From assembly GCA_964406095.1 (NCBI GenBank), contig CAYOQJ010000052.1, forward strand, positions 1 to 51,243: 51,243 nt of DNA. Reading direction: 5' to 3'. Below the pieces are notes generated by a model. It had not been told where the DNA came from and searched no databases. It saw only the letters and a list, made by a program, of their open reading frames with translations. Position numbers and translations under genes: made by a program. This DNA comes from M55B167 sp964406095 (lineage in GTDB: Bacteria > Verrucomicrobiota > Kiritimatiellia > RFP12 > UBA1067). Shown one piece after another: positions 42,470-51,069 of the stretch (positions are counted from its first letter, which is position 1; each line of letters opens with the position of its first letter).

Positions 42470-42572
42470 TATAATTCTGTAATCATGTCAGAAAAAATGG
42501 TAGGAGGCGCTGCTGATAATCAGTTTGACAAAAGTAGCCGCGCACCATGCAGCGTCAGCTTTGAGTGACAAT

Positions 42573-43385
42573 TTATCCGGGTTTAACGCTACCGTCCATA
42601 CCGGAGCGCAGTTCTTTCACTTTGTCACTGATTCGAGCGGGCAGTGTTCGGCTGTCTGTTGACTCAGCCACAATTCTGATCAGCGCTGAACCGACCACCA
42701 GACCGTCTGCCATTGGTGCGAGCCGTGCGGTGTCGGCAGCCGTGCTTATGCCGAAACCGAGACAGATCGGTAAAGTGCAGACCTTCCGGGCATCCGCAGT
42801 CTCCTTTTCAACCTGCGTGTAATCCAATCCGCCGGTACCTGTTACACCGGTACGTGTTATCAGGTAGAGGAATCCGCCAGCGCCTGCGGTGAGCATACGC
42901 AGGCGTTCGGGTGTTGTGGTGGGTGCCGCCAAACGGATGATGTGGATGTTTTTGCCCTTGAGAACTGCTTGTAGGTCATGCGCCTCTTCGGGTGGAAGAT
43001 CAACCACCAGCACGCCGTCAATACCGCTCGTCTCAAGTTTTTCCGCAGCCCTTTGTAGCCCGTATTTAAAAAGCAGGTTATAGTAGCTGAACAGCACAAT
43101 CGGAGTCTGGGTGAAGCTTCTCAGTTTTGCCGCCAGTTCAAAAGAGCGACCGAGAGACATGCCGCCCTGCAACGCCCTTTCAGAGGCTGCCTGTATAACA
43201 GGACCGTCAGAAGTGGGATCGGAGAAGGGAATTCCCAGTTCAATGATATCCACACCTGATTCACAGGCAGCTTTCAAAACTTCTAAACTGGTGTCAAAAT
43301 CAGGATCGCCAGCGGTCAGAAAGCCAATCAGTGCGGTTTTATTCTGTACTTTTAGATCAGCGAATGTTCTGTCTATTCTGTTCAT
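42573..43385 (-). CDS. trpA: Tryptophan synthase alpha subunit
   Basis: Cleaves indole-3-glycerol phosphate to indole, which is channelled to TrpB. The 270 residues include IIELGIPFSDPTSDGPVIQAA with catalytic Glu and Asp (about 48-68), the flexible loop around YYNLLFKYG (about 101-109), VVDLPPEEA near 127 and the phosphate-binding GFGISTAADTARL near 212. It is the last gene of the trp operon, 3 nt after trpB, the usual BA order. Confidence 0.96.
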   Translation of the reverse strand: MNRIDRTFADLKVQNKTALIGFLTAGDPDFDTSLEVLKAACESGVDIIELGIPFSDPTSDGPVIQAASERALQGGMSLGRSFELAAKLRSFTQTPIVLFSYYNLLFKYGLQRAAEKLETSGIDGVLVVDLPPEEAHDLQAVLKGKNIHIIRLAAPTTTPERLRMLTAGAGGFLYLITRTGVTGTGGLDYTQVEKETADARKVCTLPICLGFGISTAADTARLAPMADGLVVGSALIRIVAESTDSRTLPARISDKVKELRSGMDGSVKPG

Positions 43386-43388
43386 AAT

Positions 43389-44609
43389 TCAACCTTTGTT
43401 TGTTTCGGCCAGGTATCTCATGATATGTTCCAGGTCTTTATCACCACGTCCTGAGAGGCAAACCAGCAGGGCATCATCGCGTGTTCTGGTTTGTGCCTCT
43501 TTTATGGCGAAAGCCAGCGCGTGCGAACTCTCCAGGGCGGGAATTATGCCTTCGTATCTACAGAGCATCTTAAAGGCATCGACCGCTTCGTTGTCGGTTA
43601 TGCCTTCGTAACGTACTCTTTTGAGATCATGTAGCAGGGCGTGCTCTGGACCTACGCCGGGATAATCGAGACCGGCGGAGATTGACCAAGCTTCATGAAT
43701 CTGTCCGTCATTATTCTGCAGCAAATAGGTCATGGCACCGTGCAGTGCTCCGGGAGAACCGCCACAGATTGAGGCGGCATGCTGTGAAGTGTGCAGCCCG
43801 TGACCGGCCGCTTCAACGCCGACCATTGCGCATGAATCATCAAGAAAGGGATAGAAAAGTCCCATGGCATTGCTTCCTCCGCCCACGCAGGCAATCAGCA
43901 TTTCAGGCAGACGTCCGAGCTGCTCCTGAATCTGAACTCTGGCTTCATCACCGATCACCCTCTGCAGGTCACGCACCATGGCGGGATAGGGGTGAGGTCC
44001 TGAAACCGTGCCGATCACGTAAAAGGTGTCTCTAACCTCAGCTACCCAGTAGCGCAGAGCCTCACTCATGGCATCCTTGAGGGTGCTGGTGCCGGTTGTG
44101 ACTGGTATCACTTCAGTGCCCAGTAACTTCATTCGCTGCACGTTGGGGGCCTGCCGGTGGATGTCTTCGGCACCCATAAAAACCTTGCACTCCATGCCGA
44201 AGCGTGCTGCGATGGTGGCGGTTGCTACACCATGCTGACCTGCTCCGGTTTCGGCGATCACCTTTGTCTTGCCCATATATTTTGCCAGCAGTCCCTGACC
44301 GACAACATTGTTTATCTTGTGTGCCCCGGTGTGGGCGCAGTCCTCTCTTTTGAGATAAATACGTGCGCCGCCGAGTTGTTCCGAGAGTCTTTGCGCATAA
44401 TAAAGCGGGGTCGGTCGGGCAGCGTAGTTGCGTAGCATGTCCTTGAATTCCTGCATGAATCCTTTGTCGTGACAAGCCTGGTTCCAGGCCTCTTCCAGCT
44501 CGGTCAGTGCGGTGATCAGCGTTTCACCGACATAACGTCCGCCGAATTTTCCAAAATGGCCGTGCGAGTCGGGATATGCGCCCAGGATTTTCTCTCTCTT
44601 GTTGCTCAT
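43389..44609 (-). CDS. trpB: Tryptophan synthase beta subunit
   Basis: A PLP enzyme joining indole and serine. With the ATG at 44609 (AGAGGACAG upstream) it has 406 residues and starts MSNKREKILGAYPDSHGHFG, the normal TrpB N-terminus (FGKFGGRYV). The PLP lysine is in REDCAHTGAHKINN near 80-93, the substrate loop ETGAGQHGVATAT near 110, and the phosphate-binding glycine loop CVGGGSNAMG near 232. The open frame extends to 44663, but the extra 18 residues are not conserved. TrpB1 type by length. Confidence 0.96.
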   Translation of the reverse strand: MSNKREKILGAYPDSHGHFGKFGGRYVGETLITALTELEEAWNQACHDKGFMQEFKDMLRNYAARPTPLYYAQRLSEQLGGARIYLKREDCAHTGAHKINNVVGQGLLAKYMGKTKVIAETGAGQHGVATATIAARFGMECKVFMGAEDIHRQAPNVQRMKLLGTEVIPVTTGTSTLKDAMSEALRYWVAEVRDTFYVIGTVSGPHPYPAMVRDLQRVIGDEARVQIQEQLGRLPEMLIACVGGGSNAMGLFYPFLDDSCAMVGVEAAGHGLHTSQHAASICGGSPGALHGAMTYLLQNNDGQIHEAWSISAGLDYPGVGPEHALLHDLKRVRYEGITDNEAVDAFKMLCRYEGIIPALESSHALAFAIKEAQTRTRDDALLVCLSGRGDKDLEHIMRYLAETNKG

Positions 44610-44626
44610 TATCTGTCCTCTGAATT

Positions 44627-45694
44627 TCAATCTGCCGCTGCAACGGCTTCTTTGTATCTGCAATGCATCTCCCGCATGATATCAGCGGTGGTTTCCCAGT
44701 CGATGCAGGGGTCGGTCACCGAGACTCCCGGATGAAGTTCGCCGTTTTTTCCGTTCATCCGCTGACTGCCCCATTCGAGATTGCTTTCGAGCATCAAACC
44801 GCGGATTGATCGGTTGCCGTTTTCAATTTGGCGCATCAACTCGCGTGCCACATTGCACTGGCGTTCCGGTTGTTTGCAAGAGTTACCGTGGCTACAGTCA
44901 ACTACGATCTGAACAGGCACACGCGCCTGATTCAGAGCCTCCTCTGCAGCCCGGATACTCTCTTCCGTGTAGTTTGGTTGCCTGCCGCCACGTAACACAA
45001 GATGCGGATAGGGGTTGCCGGTTGTACTGAATATCGCTGGCAGGCCCTGATCGGTTACGCCCAGAAAGTGATGCGGTTCCATGGCGGTCTGAATACCGTT
45101 GATCGCCGATTTAAGTGATCCATCGGTCGCGTTTTTCAAACCGACCGGCGTGGATATTCCGCTGGCGATCTCCCGATGGGTCTGCGACTCAACGGTGCGG
45201 GCGCCAATAGCCGACCATGAGATCAGATCACCGATGTACTGCGGCATGAGAGGATCAAGTACCTCCGTGGCTGCTGGCAACCCGGTTTCAGCGACAAACT
45301 TCAGGAACTGCCGCGCCATGCGTATGCCCTCTTCAATGTGAAAGGTGTCATTCATATAGGGATCGTTGATCAACCCCTTCCAGCCCAGTACTGTACGCGG
45401 TTTTTCAAAATATACCCGCATGATCACGCAGATACTCTCCGCAATCTCATCGCGTAATTTTTTGAGACGTCCGGCATACTCTCTGGCGGCAGTGAGATTG
45501 TGAATTGAGCATGGACCGATGATGGCGATCAGACGCCGATCCTCGCCGTCCAGAATCTGTTCGATCTCCTGCCTGAAACTCTGAATTCTTGAAATCAGGG
45601 TGTGGGTCAGAGGTATATCCTGTCGCAACTCCCTGGGTGAGGCCAGCAGCGTGGTGGAGGCAATATTAGCATTTTGAAGTTTGGTAGCGGGCAT
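44627..45694 (-). CDS. 3-deoxy-7-phosphoheptulonate synthase (DAHP synthase, class I)
   Basis: Condenses phosphoenolpyruvate with erythrose 4-phosphate, the first shikimate-pathway step. About 355 residues of the E. coli AroF/G/H type: IIGPCSIHN near 62, YFEKPRTVLGWKGLINDP near 95, a GARTVESQTHREIASG block near 151 and LRGGRQPNYT near 235; metal-binding Cys, His, Glu and Asp blocks are in order. It lies between trpF and trpB, so it is made together with the tryptophan enzymes. I place the start at ATG 45694, 10 nt after GGAG; a TTG directly after the trpF stop (45700) is also open. Which amino acid inhibits it cannot be read from sequence. Confidence 0.93.
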   Translation of the reverse strand: MPATKLQNANIASTTLLASPRELRQDIPLTHTLISRIQSFRQEIEQILDGEDRRLIAIIGPCSIHNLTAAREYAGRLKKLRDEIAESICVIMRVYFEKPRTVLGWKGLINDPYMNDTFHIEEGIRMARQFLKFVAETGLPAATEVLDPLMPQYIGDLISWSAIGARTVESQTHREIASGISTPVGLKNATDGSLKSAINGIQTAMEPHHFLGVTDQGLPAIFSTTGNPYPHLVLRGGRQPNYTEESIRAAEEALNQARVPVQIVVDCSHGNSCKQPERQCNVARELMRQIENGNRSIRGLMLESNLEWGSQRMNGKNGELHPGVSVTDPCIDWETTADIMREMHCRYKEAVAAAD

Positions 45695-45700
45695 TTCCAA

Positions 45701-46354
45701 TTATCTCCAGAAAATTCTGTTGATGTTTAATTCAGCTGCCCTGCGGCACAGCTGTTTAATTCTGACGGGTTCTTTAATTCCAGGACGGCTCTCAACTGCG
45801 GAACTCAGATCAAAGGCTGCGGCACCGGAGAACCGCTGCGCCTGCGCCAAATTGTCAGCGGTCAATCCGCCGGCCAGTGCAAATTCGCAGATGCCACTTA
45901 AAATTGAGGCTTCCGACCAGTTCCACTGCGTTCCATTGCCGCCCGGCAATTTACCATGCGAGGATTCTACCATAATTCCGGTTCCGGTGGGTAGGTCGCT
46001 TGCATCTTTTAACAACTCCGCGCCGCGTCTTTTAAGCACTTTGATCACGCGGTAGCCAGCTGCCTGCAAACTCATAATCTCTGCGTTGCTCTCATTGCCA
46101 TGCAACTGCACCGTGGTAAGCGCGGCTTTGCCAGCTGTCTGCAACAGCTCGTCGAGTGGCATGTCCACAAATACCCCAACCCGGGCGACATCTTCCGGCA
46201 GCGCGGCTGAAATCCTGCGGGCTTTGTCTGCACTGACATTGCGAGGACTCTTTTCAAAGAAAACCATACCGACCGCACCGACGCCCTGTTCCGCACAGAA
46301 CCGGGCGGTTTCAGGGTCGCTTATACCACAGATTTTTAATCCGTTAATTCTCAT
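45701..46354 (-). CDS. trpF: Phosphoribosylanthranilate isomerase
   Basis: Performs the Amadori rearrangement in tryptophan synthesis. A 217-residue TIM barrel with the catalytic Cys in KICGISDPETA (Cys9), VGMVFFEKSPRNVS near 28, VQLHGNES near 82 and the C-terminal phosphate-binding FALAGGLTADNL and FDLSSAVESRPGIKE. Where the family has the general-acid Asp (usually LLD...GGTG), this protein has Glu (IMVESSHGKLPGGNGTQWNW). It lies 61 nt after trpC and abuts the DAHP synthase gene. Confidence 0.9.
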   Translation of the reverse strand: MRINGLKICGISDPETARFCAEQGVGAVGMVFFEKSPRNVSADKARRISAALPEDVARVGVFVDMPLDELLQTAGKAALTTVQLHGNESNAEIMSLQAAGYRVIKVLKRRGAELLKDASDLPTGTGIMVESSHGKLPGGNGTQWNWSEASILSGICEFALAGGLTADNLAQAQRFSGAAAFDLSSAVESRPGIKEPVRIKQLCRRAAELNINRIFWR

Positions 46355-46415
46355 AATTTCATCATCGGCTTGAGTTGGTTATTGGCAATCACATTGTTGA
46401 GCTGCAATCAACTTT

Positions 46416-47204
46416 TTAAGAGATTCCCTGTTGCGTCCACTCCCGTAGCACAGCGGCAGAATCGTGGTGTTTTACAAGGGCCTCACCTATCAGAAAACGA
46501 CGTATGCCATGGTGTAGATTTTTCTGAATATCAGCACACTGGTGAATGCCGCTGGCGGCCACCAGTGCGGTTTGAGCTGGAAAATGTGCAGCCAGCCTGA
46601 CGGTTTGCTCAAGATCGGTTGTAAAGCGGGCTAGATCGCGATTATTGATTCCGATCAGATCAGCTTTAAGCTCGCCCGCACGACGAGCGTCATCTTCATC
46701 GAAGACTTCGGTCATAACGTCAAGTCCTATGCGGCGGGCAAGCGTGTGCAGAGAGTGGAGCGTTTCGTCATCCAGAATGCGCACAATCAGCAGAATGGCA
46801 TCAGCTCCCATGGCAACACTTTCGTAAATTTGGTAGGGGTCAATAATGAAATCTTTGCGCAACACCGGCAACGTTGCGACACCGCGTGCCGCATTCAGAT
46901 CGTTTTCAGAGCCTTTGAAGAACGCCGGTTCCGTAAGAACAGAGATGGCCGCCGCACCGCCACGCTCATACAGGCGGGCCAAATGGGCCGGATCGAGCCG
47001 AGGATTGATATCTCCCTTTGAGGGCGAGGCGCGTTTGATCTCCGCGATGATCCTGACACCAGGAGTGTCGAGTGCCTGCGCAAAGCCTCTGAAATCCGAA
47101 CGCTGCGCCGCAAGATGTTGAATTTCCGCGCTGGAGATGCGCTCTTTGCAAACAGCGATGTCTCGTCGCCTGGATTTCAAAATTTTGTCTAGAAATGAAC
47201 TCAT
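46416..47204 (-). CDS. trpC: Indole-3-glycerol-phosphate synthase
   Basis: Closes the indole ring with loss of CO2. A 262-residue TIM barrel with IIAEIKRASPSKGDI (catalytic Glu and Lys, about 52-66), ISVLTEPAFFKGS, LPVLRKDFIIDPYQI with the general-acid Lys (about 111-125), MTEVFDEDDA with catalytic Glu, and IGINNRDL with Asn. The usual ESGI motif reads VAASGI: Glu is replaced by Ala. The phosphate site FLIGEALVK is intact. It stands alone, not fused to TrpF. The ATG is 8 nt after the trpD stop and lacks a Shine-Dalgarno, suggesting coupling to trpD translation. Confidence 0.92.
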   Translation of the reverse strand: MSSFLDKILKSRRRDIAVCKERISSAEIQHLAAQRSDFRGFAQALDTPGVRIIAEIKRASPSKGDINPRLDPAHLARLYERGGAAAISVLTEPAFFKGSENDLNAARGVATLPVLRKDFIIDPYQIYESVAMGADAILLIVRILDDETLHSLHTLARRIGLDVMTEVFDEDDARRAGELKADLIGINNRDLARFTTDLEQTVRLAAHFPAQTALVAASGIHQCADIQKNLHHGIRRFLIGEALVKHHDSAAVLREWTQQGIS

Positions 47205-47212
47205 AATAATTG

Positions 47213-48229
47213 CTATTGCTGTGAATACTCGATCAGTTTAATAAGCTTTTCATATGCCGCACCGCTGTTAATCGACTCTGCCGAAACTCCGATGCCCTCT
47301 TCCAAATTCGCGACAAGATCAGCGGCCAGCAGTGAGGCAGCGGAATTAAGTAGGACTATGTCGCGTCTGGCACCCTTCATTTCGCCTTTGAGGATTGAAC
47401 GGGTTATTTCGGCATTCTCTTCAGGCAGACCGCCCGCGAGTTGTGCGAGGGTGCACAGATCATCGAAGTAATTCAGAGGATCGATGTCATAGGTTTTAAT
47501 CACGCCGTTGTTCAGTTCACTGCAGCGGGTGGTGGTGGTTAAGGTGATTTCGTCCATACCATCATGCCCGTGTACAACTATAACACGTCTGGAACCGAGT
47601 TTACCAACTACACGGGCGAAGGTTTCAGTCAATTCCGGCGCATAAACTCCGATCAGTTGACGGGTGGCACCTGCCGGATTGGTTAGAGGTCCGAGCATGT
47701 TGAAAATGGTACGTACACCCATCTCCCGACGCACCGGGGCGCAGTGACGCATCGCACGGTGAAATGAAGGAGCAAAGAGAAAGCAGATGCCGATCTCGTT
47801 GAGGGCCTCTTCCATGATTTCGGGATCGACTTGCAGATTGAAGCCTAGTTTTTCGAGACAGTCGGCGGAACCGCTGATACCCGAACTGGCGCGGTTGCCA
47901 TGTTTGGCGACCACCGCTCCGGCACCGGCCGCCACAAATGCGACGGTGGTGGAGATGTTGAAGGTTTTGCCGCCATCACCGCCGGTTCCCACTGTATCCA
48001 GAGTCTCGTTGGCTAGAGACTGTATGCGGGTGGCGGCCTTGCGCATCGCGCTCGCGCCGCCGGTGATCTCGCTGACGCTCTCTCCCTTGGCGGCCAGCGC
48101 TGCGAGAGCGGCACCGATCTGTCCATCTGACAAGCCGCCCTCCAGCATCGCGGCAACCAGATCATAGCTCTCATTTTCGCTTAGATCACTGCCTGCAATC
48201 ACCTTTTTCAAATTTTTTGAGAATTCCAT
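47213..48229 (-). CDS. trpD: Anthranilate phosphoribosyltransferase
   Basis: Transfers phosphoribose from PRPP to anthranilate. The 338 residues show DTVGTGGDGGKTFNISTTVAFVAAGAG (glycine-rich PRPP/pyrophosphate loop, about 79-105), KHGNRASSGISGSADCLEKLG (anthranilate site, about 109-129), RREMGVRTIFNMLGPLTNPA near 168 and a Asp-Glu metal site in HGHDGMDEI near 225. The N-terminal helical domain is normal. It lies between trpG (85 nt upstream) and trpC. Confidence 0.96.
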   Translation of the reverse strand: MEFSKNLKKVIAGSDLSENESYDLVAAMLEGGLSDGQIGAALAALAAKGESVSEITGGASAMRKAATRIQSLANETLDTVGTGGDGGKTFNISTTVAFVAAGAGAVVAKHGNRASSGISGSADCLEKLGFNLQVDPEIMEEALNEIGICFLFAPSFHRAMRHCAPVRREMGVRTIFNMLGPLTNPAGATRQLIGVYAPELTETFARVVGKLGSRRVIVVHGHDGMDEITLTTTTRCSELNNGVIKTYDIDPLNYFDDLCTLAQLAGGLPEENAEITRSILKGEMKGARRDIVLLNSAASLLAADLVANLEEGIGVSAESINSGAAYEKLIKLIEYSQQ

Positions 48230-48314
48230 AATCTTCTTTTCCTTATTATGTCCATGTCGTGCTACCTGGTTATACCGCTCGCATCTCTTCTTTGCCTTAT
48301 GCGCTTTTTACGCA

Positions 48315-48899
48315 TTACAGAGTTTTGACGGCGATTTTTAGAAAATTACGCAGAATCCGCTTGCCGACAGGGGTCATGATTGATTCAGGGTGGAATTGAA
48401 TGCCGAAGACGGGTAGCTCCTTGTGACGAACACCCATTATTTCGCCGTCATCAACGGTTTCTGCGGTGATCAACAGCTCCTGCGGCAGAGAGTCGCGTTC
48501 AATCGCCAGAGAGTGATAACGCATTGCTTTCAAGGGCCGGGCATCAAGATTCTTGAAAATGTATCCACCGTCACATTTGATCTCCGAGGTTTTGCCGTGC
48601 ATCAGTTTTTTGGCATGTACGATTCTGGCCCCGTAGCACAGGCCGATAGCCTGATGACCAAGGCAAACTCCGAGAATCGGAACCTTGTCGGCGAAATGTT
48701 CGATCACCGCAATCGATATGCCGGCATCTTCAGGGCGTCCCGGTCCCGGTGAAATCACAATCGCCTCCGGCTGCCTGGCCGCCATCTCATCAACGCTGAT
48801 CATATCGTTGCGATGTACCTCAACCTCACTGTGCATCTCTCGCAAATACTGCACTAGGTTGTAGGTGAAAGAATCATAGTTGTCGATCATTAAAATCAT
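48315..48899 (-). CDS. trpG: Anthranilate synthase glutamine amidotransferase subunit
   Basis: Supplies ammonia to TrpE. A 194-residue class I amidotransferase with the nucleophile in ILGVCLGHQAIG (Cys at about 79) and His-Glu in FGIQFHPESIMTP near 171-176; the oxyanion region is PGPGRPEDAG near 52. MILMIDNYDSFTYNLVQYL is the usual N-terminus. It may also serve folate synthesis (PabA) if no other copy exists. It lies 53 nt after trpE. Confidence 0.94.
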   Translation of the reverse strand: MILMIDNYDSFTYNLVQYLREMHSEVEVHRNDMISVDEMAARQPEAIVISPGPGRPEDAGISIAVIEHFADKVPILGVCLGHQAIGLCYGARIVHAKKLMHGKTSEIKCDGGYIFKNLDARPLKAMRYHSLAIERDSLPQELLITAETVDDGEIMGVRHKELPVFGIQFHPESIMTPVGKRILRNFLKIAVKTL

Positions 48900-48952
48900 T
48901 TTGTTCCTCCGTTGCGCCGCTGAATGTGTTGTGCGTCGCTCGCATTCGTGCC

Positions 48953-50452
48953 TTATAAAAACTCACCGGCTTCCTGCAGTTGTTTGAGCATCTCGATTGA
49001 ACGCGCAATAACACCGGCTTTGTTGATGGTTTCACGACACTCGAAATCCGGATCGGAATCAGCAACGATACCGGCTCCGGCACGAATGGTAAGTCTGCCG
49101 TGTCGCGCTTCAGCCGTTCGGATACAGATGGCAAAATCCATGTTGCCGTCGAATGAGAAATAACCAACCGCTCCGCCATAGGGACCACGCGGTTTGTTTT
49201 CAAACTCGGCTATCAGTTCCATCGCTTTGATTTTAGGCGCTCCGCTGAGGGTTCCGGCAGGAAATGAATATTTGAAAAGATCGAAAGCGTCATACTGTTC
49301 CTCCACCTCTGAGGTGATGTTAGAAACCAGATGCATCACATGTGAATAGCGTTCCACTATCATCAGATCGGTTACCTGTACACTCCCCGGTATCGAAACC
49401 CGTCCGAGTTCATTGCGTCCGAGATCCACCAGCATCAGATGCTCGGCCCGTTCTTTTTCATCCTGCAGGAGTTCATCCGCCAGTCTGCGGTCTTCCTGTT
49501 CGGTTGCACCACGATGGCGTGTGCCCGCTATCGGACGCAGACAGGCGGTGCGACGGTTGAGACGGATCATTGTCTCGGGTGAAGAGCCGATCAACGTGCA
49601 GCCATGTACTTTCAGAAAATAAAGATAGGGTGATGGATTGATGTAACGCTGTGCACGGTAAAGCGAGACCAGATCGTCCGGTGCCGGCCCCACAAAACTC
49701 TGCGAAAGAACACACTGAATAACATCACCATCGTATATGTGCTGTTTGACCCTTTGAACCATCTCCTTGTATTTCTCCGGCGGGGTCACCGGTAGCGGCA
49801 TCGAAAGCGGTCTCCGATTTATGATCCCCATATTCGGATTCACCGTCAGGATTTTTTGGAGTACCTCTTCCGCCCGTGCAATAGCTGCAGCGTAACGCGC
49901 ATCGGTGCTCAGAGAACCAGCGTATGAGAGTGCGATTATATCAAGTGTGTGCGCTATGTTGTCAAAAACCAACAGGGTTTCCGGAATGATGAACTCCGCC
50001 ATCGGCTCATCGGGAGGCAGCGTGTTGGGAACACGTGACTCAATGAAGTTGATGCTCTCGTAGGCAAAATAGCCGACAAGTCCTCCGCAGAAGGGCGGCA
50101 GCCCGGGCATCTGTGCCAGTTTGTAAGGTGCGATAATCGAACGTAACACCGAAAAAGGATCGTTGTTGTGCGCTATGCGTTGCTCTTCAATGCCCTGACG
50201 AATCAAAACATCCCGACTGAAAACCGTGACCGTGGCGTGCGCGGCAATTCCCAGAAAACTGTAACGCCCCCAGCGTTCACCGCCCTCAGCACTCTCCAGT
50301 AAAAAAAGGTTGGACGAACTCTGCGCAAAACGTGACAGTATCGATACCGGTGTTTCCTTGTCGGCCAATATCTTAATGCCTACCGGCACAACACTGCCTT
50401 CGGTGACCATTACGTCAAATTCCTCCCGAGTGGGATATTTTTTCAATAACAT
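48953..50452 (-). CDS. trpE: Anthranilate synthase component I
   Basis: Converts chorismate to anthranilate with TrpG. The 499 residues carry the feedback-inhibition motif LLESAEGGERWGRYSFLG (about 51-68), where tryptophan binds, and the chorismate-binding core: IQCVLSQ near 254, GSSPETMIRL near 306, RPIAGTRHRGATEQED near 325, LLQDEKERAEHLMLVDLGRNELG near 346 and TLSGAPKIKAMELI near 415. It is the first gene of the operon, behind a strong promoter with a leader of about 40 nt and no leader peptide, so attenuation by a Trp leader is unlikely; feedback inhibition and perhaps a repressor site are the visible controls. Confidence 0.96.
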   Translation of the reverse strand: MLLKKYPTREEFDVMVTEGSVVPVGIKILADKETPVSILSRFAQSSSNLFLLESAEGGERWGRYSFLGIAAHATVTVFSRDVLIRQGIEEQRIAHNNDPFSVLRSIIAPYKLAQMPGLPPFCGGLVGYFAYESINFIESRVPNTLPPDEPMAEFIIPETLLVFDNIAHTLDIIALSYAGSLSTDARYAAAIARAEEVLQKILTVNPNMGIINRRPLSMPLPVTPPEKYKEMVQRVKQHIYDGDVIQCVLSQSFVGPAPDDLVSLYRAQRYINPSPYLYFLKVHGCTLIGSSPETMIRLNRRTACLRPIAGTRHRGATEQEDRRLADELLQDEKERAEHLMLVDLGRNELGRVSIPGSVQVTDLMIVERYSHVMHLVSNITSEVEEQYDAFDLFKYSFPAGTLSGAPKIKAMELIAEFENKPRGPYGGAVGYFSFDGNMDFAICIRTAEARHGRLTIRAGAGIVADSDPDFECRETINKAGVIARSIEMLKQLQEAGEFL

Positions 50453-50496
50453 GCTTTTCTCCAGATATGCGATTCCGGTTTGGCTTACGGCGTTTC

Positions 50497-50525
50497 TTTA
50501 TATAGAAACATAGTGGTCAAGTCAA
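50497..50525 (-). promoter_or_regulatory. trp operon promoter
   Basis: On the minus strand, TTGACT (50525-50520), an exact 17-nt spacer and TATAAA (50502-50497) form a strong sigma70-type promoter, with an A/T-rich stretch (TTTAAAAATAGC) just upstream that could act as an UP element. The inverted repeat GTTTCT-N6-AGAAAC (50492-50509) spans the -10 and is well placed for a repressor. Confidence 0.8.
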
Positions 50526-50583
50526 CGCTATTTTTAAATTTTTTTTGATTTCCTTTTCCTGTCGCGTCGGGGTCAAACCTAAA

Positions 50584-51043
50584 TTGCGCCAAACTAAATC
50601 CATAGCAAGGGAATAAGGAGATGAGGTAAATCGAATTTGAAACTTTTTGTTGAAACCTACTCAGTGAAAGCTGAGACGGTAAATAAAAGAGCGTAAAGCC
50701 CAAGCCAAAGGCGAAGGGAGCTGTCATTAGGGATGCGGCGTATCGGAGTATAGAACCGCAACCGGGAAACATGTTGGAGTCAACAGCACTTCATGGAAAT
50801 GTACACTGAACAGGAACGGATATGGTGTAAATGGTTAAGGCGGCGGACAAGAGGAAATAGAGGGATGACTTGGCCTCGTTTTGAGGTCTTGGAATCAACA
50901 GTATTTACTTTGAGAGAACCACGAATTACGCACTCTTATACGTAGCGAATCTATGCTTTGAGGAACCGAATGCGGTAGTTCCGCACGTCCGGGTCTGTGG
51001 GGATGCAAGCCGTTAATTTGTAACGGCTTGCATTACCCGGCAT
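50584..51043 (+). mobile_element. Group II intron remnant with most of its ORF deleted
   Basis: The 3' end is clear: a domain V-like hairpin at about 50956-50994 (GAATGCGG, GTTCCGCACGTCCGGGTC) and a domain VI-like stem (ATGCAAGCCGTTA at 51003-51015 with TAACGGCTTGCAT at 51021-51033), then TTACCC with a candidate bulged branch A at 51035, 8 nt before an AT end at 51043. Upstream, 50660-50770 has domain I-like text (ACTCAGTGAAAGCTGAG, AAGGCGAAGGGAGCTG). Between lies only the C-terminus of the intron reverse transcriptase. The domain V triad normally read AGC is AAC. The 5' end at 50584 (TTGCGCC resembling GTGCGCC) is a guess. Confidence 0.6.
50754..50945 (+). pseudogene. Group II intron reverse transcriptase/maturase, C-terminal fragment
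   Basis: An open stretch of about 63 codons, with a first ATG at 50793, ends in the typical C-terminus of bacterial intron-encoded reverse transcriptases: IWCKWLRRRTRGNRGMTWPR, then FEVLESTVFTLREPRITHSY. This matches the W..WL.RRS.....TW..F pattern of the maturase tail. The palm, finger and thumb domains are missing. It lies just ahead of domain V, the right place for the end of an intron ORF. Confidence 0.65.
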
Positions 51044-51069
51044 TTAAAAATAAGGATGCTGCGTCATTT

